Part shown: piece after piece, positions 22,953 to 34,798 of the stretch
Layout of the letters: each line of letters begins with the position of its first letter
Position numbering within the stretch: the stretch's first letter is position 1
Assembly: GCA_029747585.1 (NCBI GenBank)
Contig: JAPEVF010000137.1
Location: 1-64,000 of the forward strand
DNA: 64,000 nt
Direction: 5' to 3'
DNA from: Pleurotus djamor
Taxonomy: Eukaryota; Basidiomycota; Agaricomycetes; Agaricales; Pleurotaceae
The notes under the pieces: model-generated
What the model saw: only the letters and a program-made list of their open reading frames with translations
What the model was told of the DNA's origin: nothing
The model's database searches: none
Made by a program: the position numbers and the translations under genes

Positions 22953-24923
22953 TCATATTACCTCCCCTTTTAGCACTGGCACACGTCCTCTCGCTTCGGT
23001 CTCTCCAAATATGACCTCCGTGACGGTTTCAAGTGCCGAGGCAGTAAATTCAAAGCTCGCGACGTATGCCACTGCCTCCAAAGACGTAGCCCCGAAGCCA
23101 ACCAAGTCGTAAGGGGTGCAACTCGACAAAACAATGATCTTCAGGGGAGATTCCGCATGCCGCAGAATCGCGGATCCGAGCACAGATTTGAGATAATTGA
23201 TTTGCCATGTGCTGCGATCAGCGTTGCGAAGTGTAAAAATCAGGGTTGACGCTCCCCGGATGTTCACCTCAGTGGTAGACGGGTTATAGACGATGTGCTG
23301 AGTGGGAGCGCGTTTTAGAAGTGAGTTTGCGAAAGCAATGTAGGACGCTCCAGCTGTGTTTCGGAGGTATCCCCTTTCAGTGCGAATGACATCTTCGGCA
23401 TCGTCCACCGCACGGTTGAGGCTTTCCATCTCTGGAGTGAAGAGGACAATTTGATCTGCATCGCCAAGCGGAATAGTCTTCTTTGGGTCGTTGACGATGG
23501 CCACGGAGGATCTGTACGCCTGTCGACTAATTTCTTGATTTTTAGACTTGAGGGACGACCAAGTTATACGAAAATGATCATCGTCGGTCGAGGGAGAGGG
23601 GCTGTCCCAAGTGCCTACGAAGCGTTTCTTGAATGCTTTAATCCTCGCCAAGCTCGTGGTGAGTTCATCGTCAGGTAGCTCACCGGACTCCACCGCGTCA
23701 TAGACCAGCTTTATGGCCCCGATCTGCTTTTCCATGGTATGGCAAATCATTGCAATATCTGCACCAGCTTTCAAGGACTCCAATGCAGCGCGTTCGGTCC
23801 CATATTCCTCCATAGCCGCGTCCATTTCAAGGCAGTCGGTTACAACGACTCCTTCGTAGCCGAGATCTCTGCGCAGAAGATCTGTGGTAATCTTCCTGGA
23901 CATAGATGATGGGACGAGGTCACCCGTGATGTTGGGCAAAGCAACGTGTGCGGTCATGATACTGGGAATGCCTGAAGCGATCAGGCTTTGGAAAGGGATC
24001 AGTTCCGTCGCATGTAGCTCGGACAGTGACTTTGGAATGACGGGGAGTGCAAGGTGAGAATCGACGTGTGTATCTCCGTGTCCAGGAAAGTGCTTTGCGC
24101 AAGAAGCTACCCCAGACTCAACCATGCCTCGTGACACGGCTTCCGTGAACTGCGAAACGCTTTTAGGGTCTATGGAATCACTCTAAGTTTGCGGTTTCAT
24201 ACTTGCGAGAAGGACAAACCCGCGACCTACCGTCACCAAAAGACCGAACACCTGAGAGGAAGACATCCGATAAATTAGTGATCGTCATGCCTCAAAACCA
24301 CGCGCCTACCGATGACGGGATTCAGAGGGTTGGAGTTGACGTCAGCGACAGGGCTATACGCCCAATTGATCCCTACAGTTGCAAGCTCTCTTCCACTTGC
24401 ACTCGCAACTTTTTCTGCTATTTCGATTGAACCAGTGGCTGCCAGCGCCATCGCCCCAGGGCTGTTTACTCGACGAGTGCACATCCGATCGGACGACATA
24501 GAATCAGGATACAAACTTACTATTGGGTTCCCGCAGTGGGTGACACCAAACCTTTCAAAGGAGCAGCAGACTTGAGCCCTTGTCAATCAGAGCGTTGTAC
24601 ACCTCTTCAACTTACCGTTCTCTTGATCTGTGCCGATAAGAAGTGGCATCTCATGACCTGCTTGCTTCGCTAGTTCCTGCAACTCTTCAATGAGTCGCCG
24701 TGTTTGCAGAGCATCTGAGACATCCAATAAGCGGGAAGGTTCCTGCGCATCATCATCATACTGTTCATCATGATTTACCTTGAACGTTTCTCTTCATCAG
24801 GATGAAGTGTCCAACGTAATATTCGCATATCAGCGTGCGCACTTCGTCAGTAATTTCTTTCTCGTGGAACCCAAGAACAAAGTGTTGGCCGATATTTTTC
24901 TTTGAGGCCTCCGAAAGCGTCAT
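22953..24923 (-). CDS. Beta-N-acetylhexosaminidase, glycoside hydrolase family 3 (NagZ-like)
   Basis: Exons 24923-24779, 24714-24616, 24551-24521, 24461-24310, 24251-24231 and 24169-22953 give 554 residues. Family markers are [34 protein letters not shown] and the KHFPGHGDT loop with its catalytic His, which marks the N-acetylglucosaminidase branch of GH3. The nucleophile Asp is in [12 protein letters not shown] second alpha/beta domain follows, ending near 22953. No signal peptide is apparent from Met 24923, so a cytosolic role in amino-sugar salvage is likely. An upstream in-frame Met at 25007 would add 28 residues without making a signal peptide. Two exons are only 31 and 21 bases. Confidence 0.9.
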
Positions 24924-25783
24924 ATTGTAGATGCGTAACGAAGGAGGTGATAAACGGGCTGTGCAGTTTGCAAGGAGTCGGGCTTCTTGGTGGGAAAAGA
25001 ACAACATTAAACTATTCAGGGGTAAAACACAGGGAGCAAATTAGGAGCCATATCTACTGTCGAACAACCCAGCCCCCGGGCACATCCTGAAGGAAGGTCC
25101 TATACCCAAGTCATCAGTGTCAAAAATCACGGAAATCCCGAAAAGTTGCACACAGTTTGAGCTGGTATTATTTCATCAACAGAGGACACCCAAAACGATG
25201 TCTGGTTCTAATTGAGTCACAATGATTGCAATCTTCTTCGGAGTGATAGGGATACGAGGCAATGGCTATGTTATTCAGAATCGACTTCCGGGGTGCTGCT
25301 TCCGTGATGCTTGGCTGCGACTTGACTACTGATGTGAAGCCGTCGCAGATGGACTTGACAGAGAGTATCGAGAGTGAGAACATAATAAGGCTGAAGATGG
25401 TTGGTTTCGGGTGACTCTCGTTCCGTCTCTTTATACATCCTGGTGGCGAAACCAACGTGGAGAAAAAACGAGGCCACAGAGGACAAAGGGGGCCTGGGTC
25501 ATAGTCCACCTCCAAGGACCAAGACAAAGGAAACACCAGTGACAACCACGGAAACAAAGCACGAAGGGTATTAGTAAACACAGCAAGTGTAGCAAATGGG
25601 ATAGGTATAGGCAAAGTATAGCAGGTAAAATTACGTCTGCAATGAACTGGGTACAGGTATTATAAATACAAGCAAAATCGCAAGAATGTATCGATAAGGA
25701 TGAAAAAAGGAAGAGCGTCATAACGAGTCTTGGATATGGGTCCAATGTCTAAGGAAGAGTGTCATTACCAAAGAGTCCTATGC
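24924..25783. other. Intergenic region upstream of the GH3 gene
   Basis: 860 bases between two minus-strand genes. It should hold the GH3 promoter and the hnRNP 3' UTR. Several short ORFs overlap on the minus strand (25168-25745) but none has a domain. Confidence 0.45.
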
Positions 25784-28062
25784 TCAACCCCTCGCATAGG
25801 GATGATAACTGTGTCGGCCTCGGTTCATCATCCGTGCGGGTCCAACCCCTTGGTTCATCATGCCCCGTCCGACGCCCATGTTATTCATCCCCATGTTCAT
25901 CATCCCCATTCCCATGCGACCACCCATCGGATTGACCATCCCAGAAACCATAGGGCTAGCCATACCACCCGTCATCGCACCTCCCATTCCTCCAGCCATC
26001 GCGTTACCCATGCCACCAGCCATCATACCGCCCATGCCAGCCATACCCTGCATCCCACCAGCGAACCCAGTACCAGCGTTCATGCCCATTCCCATACCAC
26101 CAACTGCAGCGCCAGAACCGGTGGCCCCCATTGGACCCATCCCTAAGCGCATAGCGCCAACGTTGTTCATGTTGGCAGCCATATTACCAGCGCCCATTCC
26201 GGCACCCATGTTCCCCATAGCGTTCATACCACCCATGCCGCCCATGCCGCTCATAGGGTTAAAGTTTCCCATCCCAGCCGCCATTCCGCCGGTACCTGCG
26301 TTAGGCAAGTTGCCGGCCATATTGGACATGCCAGTTGCCATGTTCCCCATACCCCCCATACCAGTCATACCGGTCATGCCGCCCATACCGTTGAAACGGT
26401 TCATACCCATGTTCATCATAGCCATGGGGTTCATATTCGTCATCATAGGCATTTGCTGGAAGTTCATGTTCATTGGCATGGCACTGGTCCCTTGGGTGGT
26501 ACCAAAATTGGAAGGGGTTTCGGCCTGTCCGTTAGCGCCAGCGCGCTGTTCCCTCTGACTTCGAGGTTGAGCGGCTTTGACTTCGATCTGTTGCGGACGA
26601 TTAGTCTTTCACATTAGCAGAAGAATATAGTGAATTGAGTGATCAGCTTGCCTGTTTGTCGTCCAACATGAGTCCAAGTTTCCCAACCAATTGGTCTGCA
26701 TTGCCACCTTCGTCGAACGTAACAAAGCCAAACCCTTTCGACCTCCCCGACTCGCGGTCCATCATGACGGTGGCGTCAACGACGTTGCCGTAAGTAGAGA
26801 AGAAAGCCTTCATGGTCTCGGAGGTGGTGTGTGGGGCAAGTCCACCGACGAAATACCGAGTATTCCGGAGATGCTCTTCTCGAGGAATGGCTCGTTTGGG
26901 ATCGATCTAGAAAGCAGGATGTTATGTTGCACCAAAACATGCAATGAGTGGTAATTTACCATCTTCCCATCAAGAGTGTGTTCACGAGATATCACAGTGT
27001 TGACCGCCGAAGGATCTTCAAATGTTAGGAAGGCAAAACCTCTTGACGTGCCTGATGGATCTCGCATGATCGTGCACGCATCCACCTTGACAACATGTCA
27101 GTAACTCGACGGGTAGTGAGGCGGTAACCGCGTGGCACCTTGCCGAACTGAGAGAAATAATTCTTCAGTCCTTCTTTAGACGGGGAAGAGAGGGTGGGTA
27201 TTAGTGAATAGAAAATTGAGATATATTGAAGGATATGATACCATCTGTTGTATCCCAGCTGAGCCCTCCGATGAACAGTTTGCTATGGTAGGGTCGAGAG
27301 CGTATCATATCGTCCAATATCGTGAGCGTAGCAAATCGTAGAGAGGCGATACAGTATCCAATGGTGGACGGACGTAAAGTATCATATCGATAGGTCCGAA
27401 AGGATACGTAGGTTGCCGCGGATGGTAGTAAAGAAAATGCAAAATATCAGTTGTACGGAGCAAAAACATACGAGACGTCCAAGAGCAAATAGACATGAAC
27501 ATAGGTATGTCCCGATAGAAAAGCATGCGCGCCAGTATGAAAAGTATGAACATAGTAACGTACCCATAGTCATGCATTTCCGACGGTTTCTTTCCGTAGA
27601 CCGTGTCGCCCGACACTGAAGTCGTCGTCGGTATTTCCTGAGTCGCGGTTTCGCTTGTTGTTGGCTTCATGCTGGGTCGAATCGCGCCCCTTTCTTGACC
27701 TGGTGTTTGCTGGTAAGAAGAGAACTGCTTGGCTATCTGTGCTGAATACGAAAGCGTCGGGCTGGTGGAAGTTGATGAAGAAGCTTTTGGTGCTGCTGCT
27801 GTTGCTGGTTTCGCGGGTAACGACAAGTTGGGCGACCGTGTTGCAGGTGATGTTGGGCTGTTGTTTCCGAGCGACACGGGTGACACGGGCTCGTCCTCCG
27901 CTGCGTCTTCATCAGATTCTTGTTTCGAAGGTTCGGCGAGCCCAACATTCAGAAATTCGTTATCGTCGCCGTATATGTCTAGAAAAAGGTTTGCCGTTTT
28001 ACAAGGCTGGAGCTTCTGTAAAACGTACCATCGTAAAGTTCAGAGTCTGCTGGCTTAGCCAT
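25784..28062 (-). CDS. Two-RRM hnRNP-type RNA-binding protein (Hrp1/Nab4-like)
   Basis: Exons 28062-28029, 27978-27564, 27282-27242, 27173-27139, 27085-26960, 26906-26652 and 26587-25784 give 569 residues. After an acidic, Ser/Thr-rich N-terminus come RRM1 (KLFIGGLSWDTT, then SRGFAFLTFEDPS) and RRM2 (RYFVGGLAPHTT, then SKGFGFVTFDEGG), a short basic linker and about 230 residues of Met/Gly/Asn-rich repeats ending RGRHSYHPYARG. The pattern of paired RRMs with a low-complexity tail fits cleavage factor/mRNA export proteins such as yeast Hrp1, shuttling between nucleus and cytoplasm. The intron before RRM1 is 281 bases, far longer than others here. The intron after RRM2 starts with GC (CAG|GCAAGC). 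Confidence 0.9.
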
Positions 28063-29575
28063 TTGGAACAAGATGGAAATCCGAGAGAAGGAGAACAAAA
28101 AGAGGCTTGGATACAAATGATGAGTGGATGGGAAGGGCTTAAAGTGTAGAAACTTGAGCTTGAGGGGGTAGCAGCAATTCCCACAGTCAGTACGAGCAGT
28201 TCCCACGGTCAGTATACTTAGGTAAAGCAACCCTTGGAAGTTGGTGGCGATGTAAGCGCCCCCGCATAGATCTGGATAGGGGTCGTGTCCCAGGGAGAAG
28301 CTTAGGGTAACTTGGAAGTTGCCGTGAATCATCCATGGATTCGGTCATTGCTCGGTCACCCCCAGGCGTACGTAGTTGCGTGAGTGAAGAGGAGGGGGGA
28401 GATAGTTCTAGTAAGTACATCGTTCATTCCTCTCTCTTTTCCCCAAAACTTACCAGAACGTTGTTGGAATCGAGTCCACTCTTGGCCTACTCGATATGCT
28501 AGGATTCTCTAACTTTCTTACACGAATGATTGAATAGAACGCATCCCATGCAGCATAAGCTACCCCAAAACCATCTTATCGGCTTTGATCGTTGACACCC
28601 TCTCGAGGACACGAACGACTGAGCACCTCGAGTCGCTCGCTGCTCTCTCCGTTTTGGCTTCATCGTCGGTTGTAGAAATTCTCTCCAGCAAGAGAATTGA
28701 CATTCTAGAAATCTTCTAGACCATCTAATTCTTTTGGGCGCATGCCTGAACGCCCTCGGTGTCGCGCGGACTCAGGTGGATCGCTCAAGACCGTCTTTGG
28801 AGCCACCGAGCAGTCGTCACATTCAAGACGTCTTGCTTTGCTTCACGGCACGACCAAGAAGTCCTTGGAAGCACATCTTTATTCTGCGTAAGCAAGGGCT
28901 CCCACCACAACTTTCGTGCCTGGGGCTCACGACGTCCGTTCTTATGGAACTTTCAGTTATGTTCCACGGGGTTGGAACACCTTGCAATTAACTCGTCCTT
29001 GCTGCAGCCTTATTTCCGGCGGCATTGTGAATGTCCAAAGTATGTTCAAAGAGTACCTACCTCATGGGAATCCCTATCTTATATACTGAACAGGTCCACA
29101 TGATAAGGATGTCCTTTAAGCTCTCACCGCACAATTGACAAAGTCGGTCATTATTTTTGGCGCAGCGCTTACGAAAATATGAACAATTCGAACATTCGAA
29201 TAGATCCCTGCCTCCCACTCAGAAGTCAGAAGTCAAAGAACCCTTCAAACACCATCCCATCCATTAAATCTATCGCTTGATTCTTCTTCGGCGAAACTTC
29301 ACGGAACGCATCTGTGAGTTGGAAGTCTTCATTCTTTCCAACCCAGGAACAGATGCTCCCCCTCACTCTTGCCGCAAGTTTGTGGTGCATTGGTGGTGTC
29401 AATGGCACTCCATACAACCATTTCTATCTTCTCCTGATCCTCGCATATATAAAGACATCGTATGGGTTCCCTTTCTTGCAAAAACACCCTCTCTATTCCC
29501 TCAGTAAGTCATTGATTTTTCGCCGTTCTTCATTATCTAACCCCACACTCCACACTCTAGCAAAAAGATACCAAT
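28063..29575. other. Intergenic region
   Basis: 1.5 kb with no supportable coding sequence. The right end carries a TATATAAA element near 29446 and a likely 5'-UTR intron (GTAAGT at about 29507 to CTCTAG at 29561) belonging to the lipase-derived locus. Confidence 0.5.
29446..29453 (+). promoter_or_regulatory. TATA element of the lipase-derived locus
   Basis: TATATAAA lies about 125 bases upstream of ATG 29576, with a probable leader intron between. It suggests the 5' part of the broken gene may still be transcribed. Confidence 0.5.
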
Positions 29576-30600
29576 ATGGCCTCGTACAACATACACCAAC
29601 AAATCTGGGTTCTCTGCGCATCGTCCGGCATCGCGACTGCCTCCGTCGGCACACAAGCTGTCCTCCAGGAATTGATGTCGGCGCATCTACAACCCACGAT
29701 CGACACCATGGAGATCGGTAATTGGAAGATGGTTTGGGGTCCTAACGTTGGGAAAGCCAACCCCGACGATACCTCCGCCGCTGCCGATCATACCTGGTAC
29801 GTTGCACGCAACCCATCTGCCGTATTCGAGGATGGGAACCCCTACGATACCTACGTCGTATCTATCACCGGCACTGCGACCAACTCTCAAGTTGATGCCG
29901 ATGAAGACAACCGGATCGGACAAGTCGTCGACTTTAATGCGTGGTCTCAGCTAGGATTCGAAAGCACCCCACTCCCTTCCAGTCAAGTTGACTAAGCCAA
30001 GCCCTACATTGCATTAGGAACCGCGAACGGAGTACATTGGCTCCTCAGCATCCCTACAAAAGATGGTACGACAATAACCAGCGGTGTTAGTGAACGCATC
30101 CCAGTTCTGTGGGGTCACCGGTTTGGCTTGGGGGAGGACCCGAGTCCCTTGGAGAGGGATGTATACAGGATTCCACTCTGAGACGTGACTTGGGCAGCGA
30201 GCACACCAGCGCCCACTAGCATACCAAGTCCCAATGGCAGTTCGCCATAAATGGACGGGATGTCTGAAAGACTCTGGCCTTTTACAGTGTCTCGATTCCA
30301 AGCGTGTGGGACTATATCATAGGCGTTCCATATAACGGTATTCCAGACTTGATAAAGGGCCCCACCCGAAGCAACCTGGGGGAACGTCTTTGCGTAGAGA
30401 GCAGCGAAAGGGCCATTGCCGGGGGAAGGACCGGCGACTGGGTAGGTAAATATGTTGGCCAAAGGCACATTAACTGTGCCCGACTTGGCTACCGCCATTG
30501 CAACCGTCGGACTCAGGCACCCCCGAGACTATGACCGAAATACGATGCGAGAGGCGGAAGGAACGGTGGAGAGGAACTGCAGCGCTTTTATGGGTATTAT
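29576..30600 (+). pseudogene. Class-3-type lipase pseudogene with inverted 3' half
   Basis: Plus-strand 29576-29995 codes for the N-terminal half of the fungal/bacterial class-3 lipase family (IGNWKMVWGPNVGKANPDD, VVDFNAWSQLGF). After a TAA at 29993-29995 the same frame goes on with AKPYIALGTANGVHWLLS to about 30065. The rest of the family lies on the minus strand, running from about 30600 down to about 30080: LQFLSTVPSASRIVF, the nucleophile elbow GHSLGGA, NIFTYPVAGPSPGN, NAYDIVPHAW and VYIPLQGT to DAFTNTAGY. The elbow and LSPTVAM are one base out of frame, as are VTSQSG and VYIPLQ. The 3' half has therefore been flipped in place and then mutated. A functional enzyme cannot be made. Confidence 0.8.
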
Positions 30601-30892
30601 GATGTTATTGGGGCACCCCTTGTTCCATCTCTCGGCGATGCCTGACTCAAAGAAAGCGCTATCCAAGGCTCCACCTGTTTTGAGAGAGCTAAAGCGGAGA
30701 AAGCTTAGAGTTACTTAGCCCCCAATGTATTCCCTATATGTAGAAAGGAGCCCGTTAGGAGGGTTTCTCGGAAGCATTTGTCCTACCCCACAATCCAAGT
30801 CTCCCACAATCTCAACGCCCGGACATCCGTTCACCTCGTCGCCTTCTGGTTACCAACGCTTTCAAGCTTCATTCTTCACGTAGGGCCTCATT

Positions 30893-33498
30893 ATGTCCAA
30901 GAATGCAGAATCTTCCCCGCAAAAACCGCGAGGAACTTCTTGGAGGTCAAGCATTTTCGTAACGGGGTTGTTGTTGGCCACTCTGTTCAAATTCTCGCGT
31001 CTTCACGAATCTCGATACGCGATATGCTCACCAACGCGCTCAATATACACGGTATCTGAGGAAATGCCGAGGGTTGAGTGCCTCCTCGTGCATGGAACTA
31101 AAATTGTAAAGACGGGATCACTCTGTGCGTCATGGTGCCGTGCCTTATCTACGCATTCTCCTCAACGTTGATGTTGTGTTTACAGTCGAAGCTCAAGAGG
31201 TGTCGCCAGCATACCCCCAAATATTGGAGAAATACATACCATGGATCTCTCATATCAAATTTCCTTGGTCGCTCAAAGTCATCTACACCAAACCCTCTTC
31301 GATCGTCGTGCCTGGCCTTGCTGGTATGGTTTTCATATACCCCATCCTCCGGTCGCTGTCTTAGATCACCACCTAGATGCACATGCCCACATCCTAGAAT
31401 ATGGGTTCAAAATGCAACTGCAGTTGGACGGATCTCCGTCGACACAAGGTATTCCAAATTTAACATCACCCCTCCGAGTTCTTCACACCCACCAATCATG
31501 AACACTTCTTTTACAAGATGTCGTCAGACGTATACGAGAATACATACTCTCTCGTCCCGATGTACACCACAATACATCCGCGTGGATACAGGGCATGGGC
31601 TGGGATCAAACTAAATGGCCCGGTGCACAATTCCCTACCGCAGTGCGTCCCCATGTTCCGAGATGGCTATTCTTAGCACCAAGCGCTCATTTCTTGAGCG
31701 AAGCACGACCTATGCGACCCTTTGCTTGAGGGCCGACCGGTTGCTCTTCGTAGAGTCGACGGTCATGCCATCTGGGTTTCTTCGGCAGTACTGGATATGA
31801 TGGGAAACCTCCCCACAGAAGTGGACGGGGGCTTGATTGTGAGAGATGCTGTTGGCAGTCCGACTGGTATGTCTCAATTCAGTGTCTACATGATTGCCCC
31901 GTTGCTCATGCGGCCAGTGAAGGAGTTTTTGTGGACAATGCCATGAATCTCGTACCTCTTCCTCCTTATTCGGAAGACGACATGAAAGTCTATTTTGAGA
32001 CCGCCATGGCAGATGCTCTGGCTCACGGTCTCACTTCGATACACGATGCAGCTTCGCCCCCCGCAGTCATTGAATTCTTTAAGAGGTCACATGCAATCTC
32101 ATCGGTTCCTTCTCCGTATTAACCTTTGACTTCCGCAAAATAGGCAAGCGGAAAGTGGAAACTTAGCAGTATGTTCTTTCTCTTTCTACAGCTTCTTCGC
32201 ATTAAAACCTGCTCAGATTCGTGTCTATCTCATGGGAAATGTGCCATCCGATGAATACTGGGGCTCCCAAATACCCCGCTTAATCAATCATGGACTAGAC
32301 TCGCGACTGACTGTGCGAAGCGTCAAGCTTTTCACAGATGGTAAATGGCCCGCTGCCACTTGGTTTTCATCTTACTGACCTTCGGTAGGCGCACTCGGAT
32401 CATGGGGTGCAGCCCTGCTTCAACCTTATTCTGATAACCCTTCCACCAAGGGCCTCATGCGAAGCTCTAAAGAAGTCATGAACAAATTAGTGCGCAATTT
32501 CTATCAAGACGGATTTCAAGTGGTACGCCCAGCTCCCAGTCACCGTAGCTTTTTTGTCTCCTTGCTTAGTATCCCCATTAGAATATCCACTGTATCGGCG
32601 ACTACGCGAACCAAGCTGTGCTGGACATTTTCGAAGGGCTTATCTCCTCTTCAGATGACCCTGCGAATGTCACCGGGAGCTGGCGTCCCCGGATAGAACA
32701 TGCACAGATAATGACCGTAACTGATTTGGAGCGAATTGGAAGGTTGGGTGGTGAGTCCCTCATCGCCCATGTGCATCACCTATGTAATGACGTGATTCGC
32801 AGTCATTCCAAGCGTACAGCCCACACATGCGTGAGGTCGTACTTGCTCTCCTTGCTCCGTTTTCTGACTCCATCTGGTAGGACGAGCGATATGGGCTATG
32901 CAGAAACTCGCCTCGTGAGCCGCCTTCCAAGTACTCTAGCATCGTGCATTTTTTGTTCAAGCGCATAATAGGGTCCTGAACGTATCAAAGGGGCGTATGC
33001 TTATCAAACTCTTATCCAGTCAGTCAATAAATCGTCCTCTCGATTTCTCAGATACTGAACCAAAAAAGGACAAGCCAAAACGGTGTACTCCCCCTTGGTT
33101 CCGACTTCCCAGTGGAAGGCATAAATCCACTTTTGGGCTTCTATGCGGCCGTTTCCCGATTATCTACAGGTGGAGATTCACCTCATGGGAAAGGTGGATG
33201 GTATGAGCTTCTCCCCCTCCTCGGATTCTCGTGGCAACTGACGTTTACTGCTAGGTTCCCTAGCCAGCGCCTAACTCGAGCACAAGCGCTTAAAGGAATG
33301 ACCCTTGATGCTGCTTACGCTGCTTTCGCTGAACACGAGCGTGGTTCACTCGTCCCAGGAAAGAAAGCTGATTTCGTCATACTCGATCGCGATATCATGA
33401 CTGTGCCTTTTGATGAAATACTCATGACGCGAGTGGAAGCGACTGTCATTGATGGCAAGGTGGCTTATGGAGCGTTGTCCGAGTCTTCATTTACATAG
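30893..33498 (+). CDS. Membrane-anchored amidohydrolase (amidohydrolase_3 / YtcJ-like)
   Basis: Fifteen exons give about 611 residues. Exons 1-8: 30893-31124, 31186-31323, 31365-31448, 31518-31642, 31704-31866, 31923-32085, 32144-32168, 32217-32340. Exons 9-15: 32389-32522, 32582-32750, 32803-32830, 32881-32914, 32972-33018, 33075-33200, 33255-33498. A helix near the N-terminus (SIFVTGLLLATLFKF) is a likely signal anchor. Family markers are IYTVSEEMPRVECLLVHG, the metal-binding HxH in LDAHAHILEYG, VDGHAIWVS, NIHCIGDYAN, RIEHAQIM, VLPLGSDFPVEGINP and GSLVPGKKADFVILDRD. Relatives hydrolyse amide or formyl groups with metal ions; the substrate here is unknown. The 33019-33074 intron was chosen over a 29-base alternative because it has normal length and a CTGAAC branch site. 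Confidence 0.88.
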
Positions 33499-34094
33499 TT
33501 TGGCTTTCTTTTATCCTCTTATGCTATCGAGGCGCTATATCGACGATACGATGCTCTTGACTGTGAAAGAGTTTTTCGCTCTTTGTCGGTGTTCATGGAT
33601 AAGTATCCTTACTTGGGCTAGCTCCTCCCTTCCCTTTCAAGACAGGTTAACATCCACGTCTGACTCCTGCCTGCCAGTGTCAAGACCGAACAAATGTAGA
33701 TTGGTTGCTATCATCTTTCTCGTCTTTTTGCATTTCTATATTGATGTTTTTCATTATCGGCCACTCCACCACATGTTCAAAGCACCCAGCATGCACGTCG
33801 ACCAACCGGAAAGCATTGGTATCGGTCCTTTGTACCCAACCTTAAGACCTTTTTTCCAGCGCATGGTACCATTTGTTCGCCCATTGATGCCGACTTCCAA
33901 CTTTGTCCTGTAACCGCGATGACACTTTATCGTACCCTCTCTATCTCCATTTTGTGGACATCCGGAACTGATTTGGTATAGGCAGGTGCCAGCATGCTCT
34001 CATCGTTCTGTTTCACTCTTTTTCATCCAAATTCATCGGCGTCCGTTGTAGCGCCCAAAACCTACCCAACGAAGCCCAACACCAACGAAACACA

Positions 34095-34235
34095 ACTCCA
34101 ACGTGGTTCAACCTCTAAGACAGGCAATGCTTTGGTTCTAGATTTCGAGCAACGTGCCCTCTGCCTACTATGACCATGGTCGAGGCTACGATCACTGATG
34201 GCAAGGTGGCTAGCGGAGCGTTTCATAAATCATCG
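34095..34235 (+). pseudogene. Relic of the amidohydrolase C-terminus
   Basis: Around 34170-34215 the sequence reads VEATITDGKVASGAF, matching VEATVIDGKVAYGAL at the end of the intact gene (33432-33476). Just before it, CGTGGTTCA and a degenerate ALVLDFE correspond to RGSLVP and DFVILDRD. Frame and spacing are damaged. It is the remnant of a tandem second copy or a partial duplication. Confidence 0.65.
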
Positions 34236-34550
34236 AAGCCTACCCTTTTCAAACCCTTTTTCTCCTGTGCTCCCACCGTCCTCTACTAATCTCCGCCTGG
34301 ATAATCGCGCTATAAGCTGATTCTCGCCTCGTTGATGCGTTTCACTCGGGCTGTGCCCACTGAGAGCCCATGCGAGCAGCTTATATCTGCCTTCGAGCCT
34401 TATACTCTATGGTAATTGGGCTGCGCTATCATGGTACTCATGATCTTACCCCTTTGCCCGACAGACGGGGAACAATTACTTCTCGCTGCGTAGAGGTATT
34501 GCCTGGCCTTCTATGTGCGATACACTCAAGTGAGTCGCCTCTGAAGAACC

Positions 34551-34560
34551 TATAAAATAG
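34551..34560 (+). promoter_or_regulatory. TATA box of microprotein gene 1
   Basis: CTATAAAATA lies about 97 bases before ATG 34649. The second microprotein gene has the same arrangement at about the same distance. Confidence 0.6.
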
Positions 34561-34648
34561 GACGGTCGTTCTCTTTTCGAAATGCTCATAAAATCGCAAC
34601 ATCCAGTACCTCAGCCCTTCAACAACCCAAACCAACACACTGCACACG

Positions 34649-34798
34649 ATGACAAACTCTTGCTCTACTTCGCCCTCCATCATATCCCCTGTTCGCAATA
34701 TGGGTCGCGAAATACCACCTCCAAGACCTCCAATTGAATGTTCCCGATGTGGGAAAAGAGGTGGTGGACACGAACCTTGGTGTGACGCTCAACGTTAA
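34649..34798 (+). CDS. Microprotein 1 with CX2CX6HX3C motif
   Basis: A 49-residue open frame ends in CSRCGKRGGGHEPWCDAQR, after a Pro-rich lead (EIPPPRPPIE). The spacing CX2CX6HX3C resembles a zinc knuckle but is longer between the second Cys and His than the retroviral type. A paralogue at 38530-38661 has identical spacing (CAMCGMTGGQHKANC) and also ends soon after the last Cys. Both have a TATA box about 97 bases upstream and an apparent intron starting a few bases after the stop (34805 here). No membrane segment or signal. It is probably a small metal-binding protein; function unknown. Confidence 0.6.
   Translation: MTNSCSTSPSIISPVRNMGREIPPPRPPIECSRCGKRGGGHEPWCDAQR

Larger units (their letters stand above)
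33499..34648. other. Region after the amidohydrolase with a degenerate duplicate
   Basis: No intact gene. Apart from the tail relic at 34095-34235, the stretch holds only short frames. Its right end is the promoter of the first microprotein gene. Confidence 0.5.

Noticed and set aside
25860..26558. 232-codon plus-strand frame, Pro/Met/Ile-rich, opposite the hnRNP tail
   Set aside because: It is the mirror of the Met/Gly-rich repeat: ATG and GGN codons read backwards as CAT and NCC, so the antisense frame stays open by composition.
33023..33051. 29-base intron in the amidohydrolase gene
   Set aside because: It keeps frame, but a 56-base alternative (33019-33074) also keeps frame, has a CTGAAC branch site and gives a better family match (HQNGVLPLGSDFPVE).
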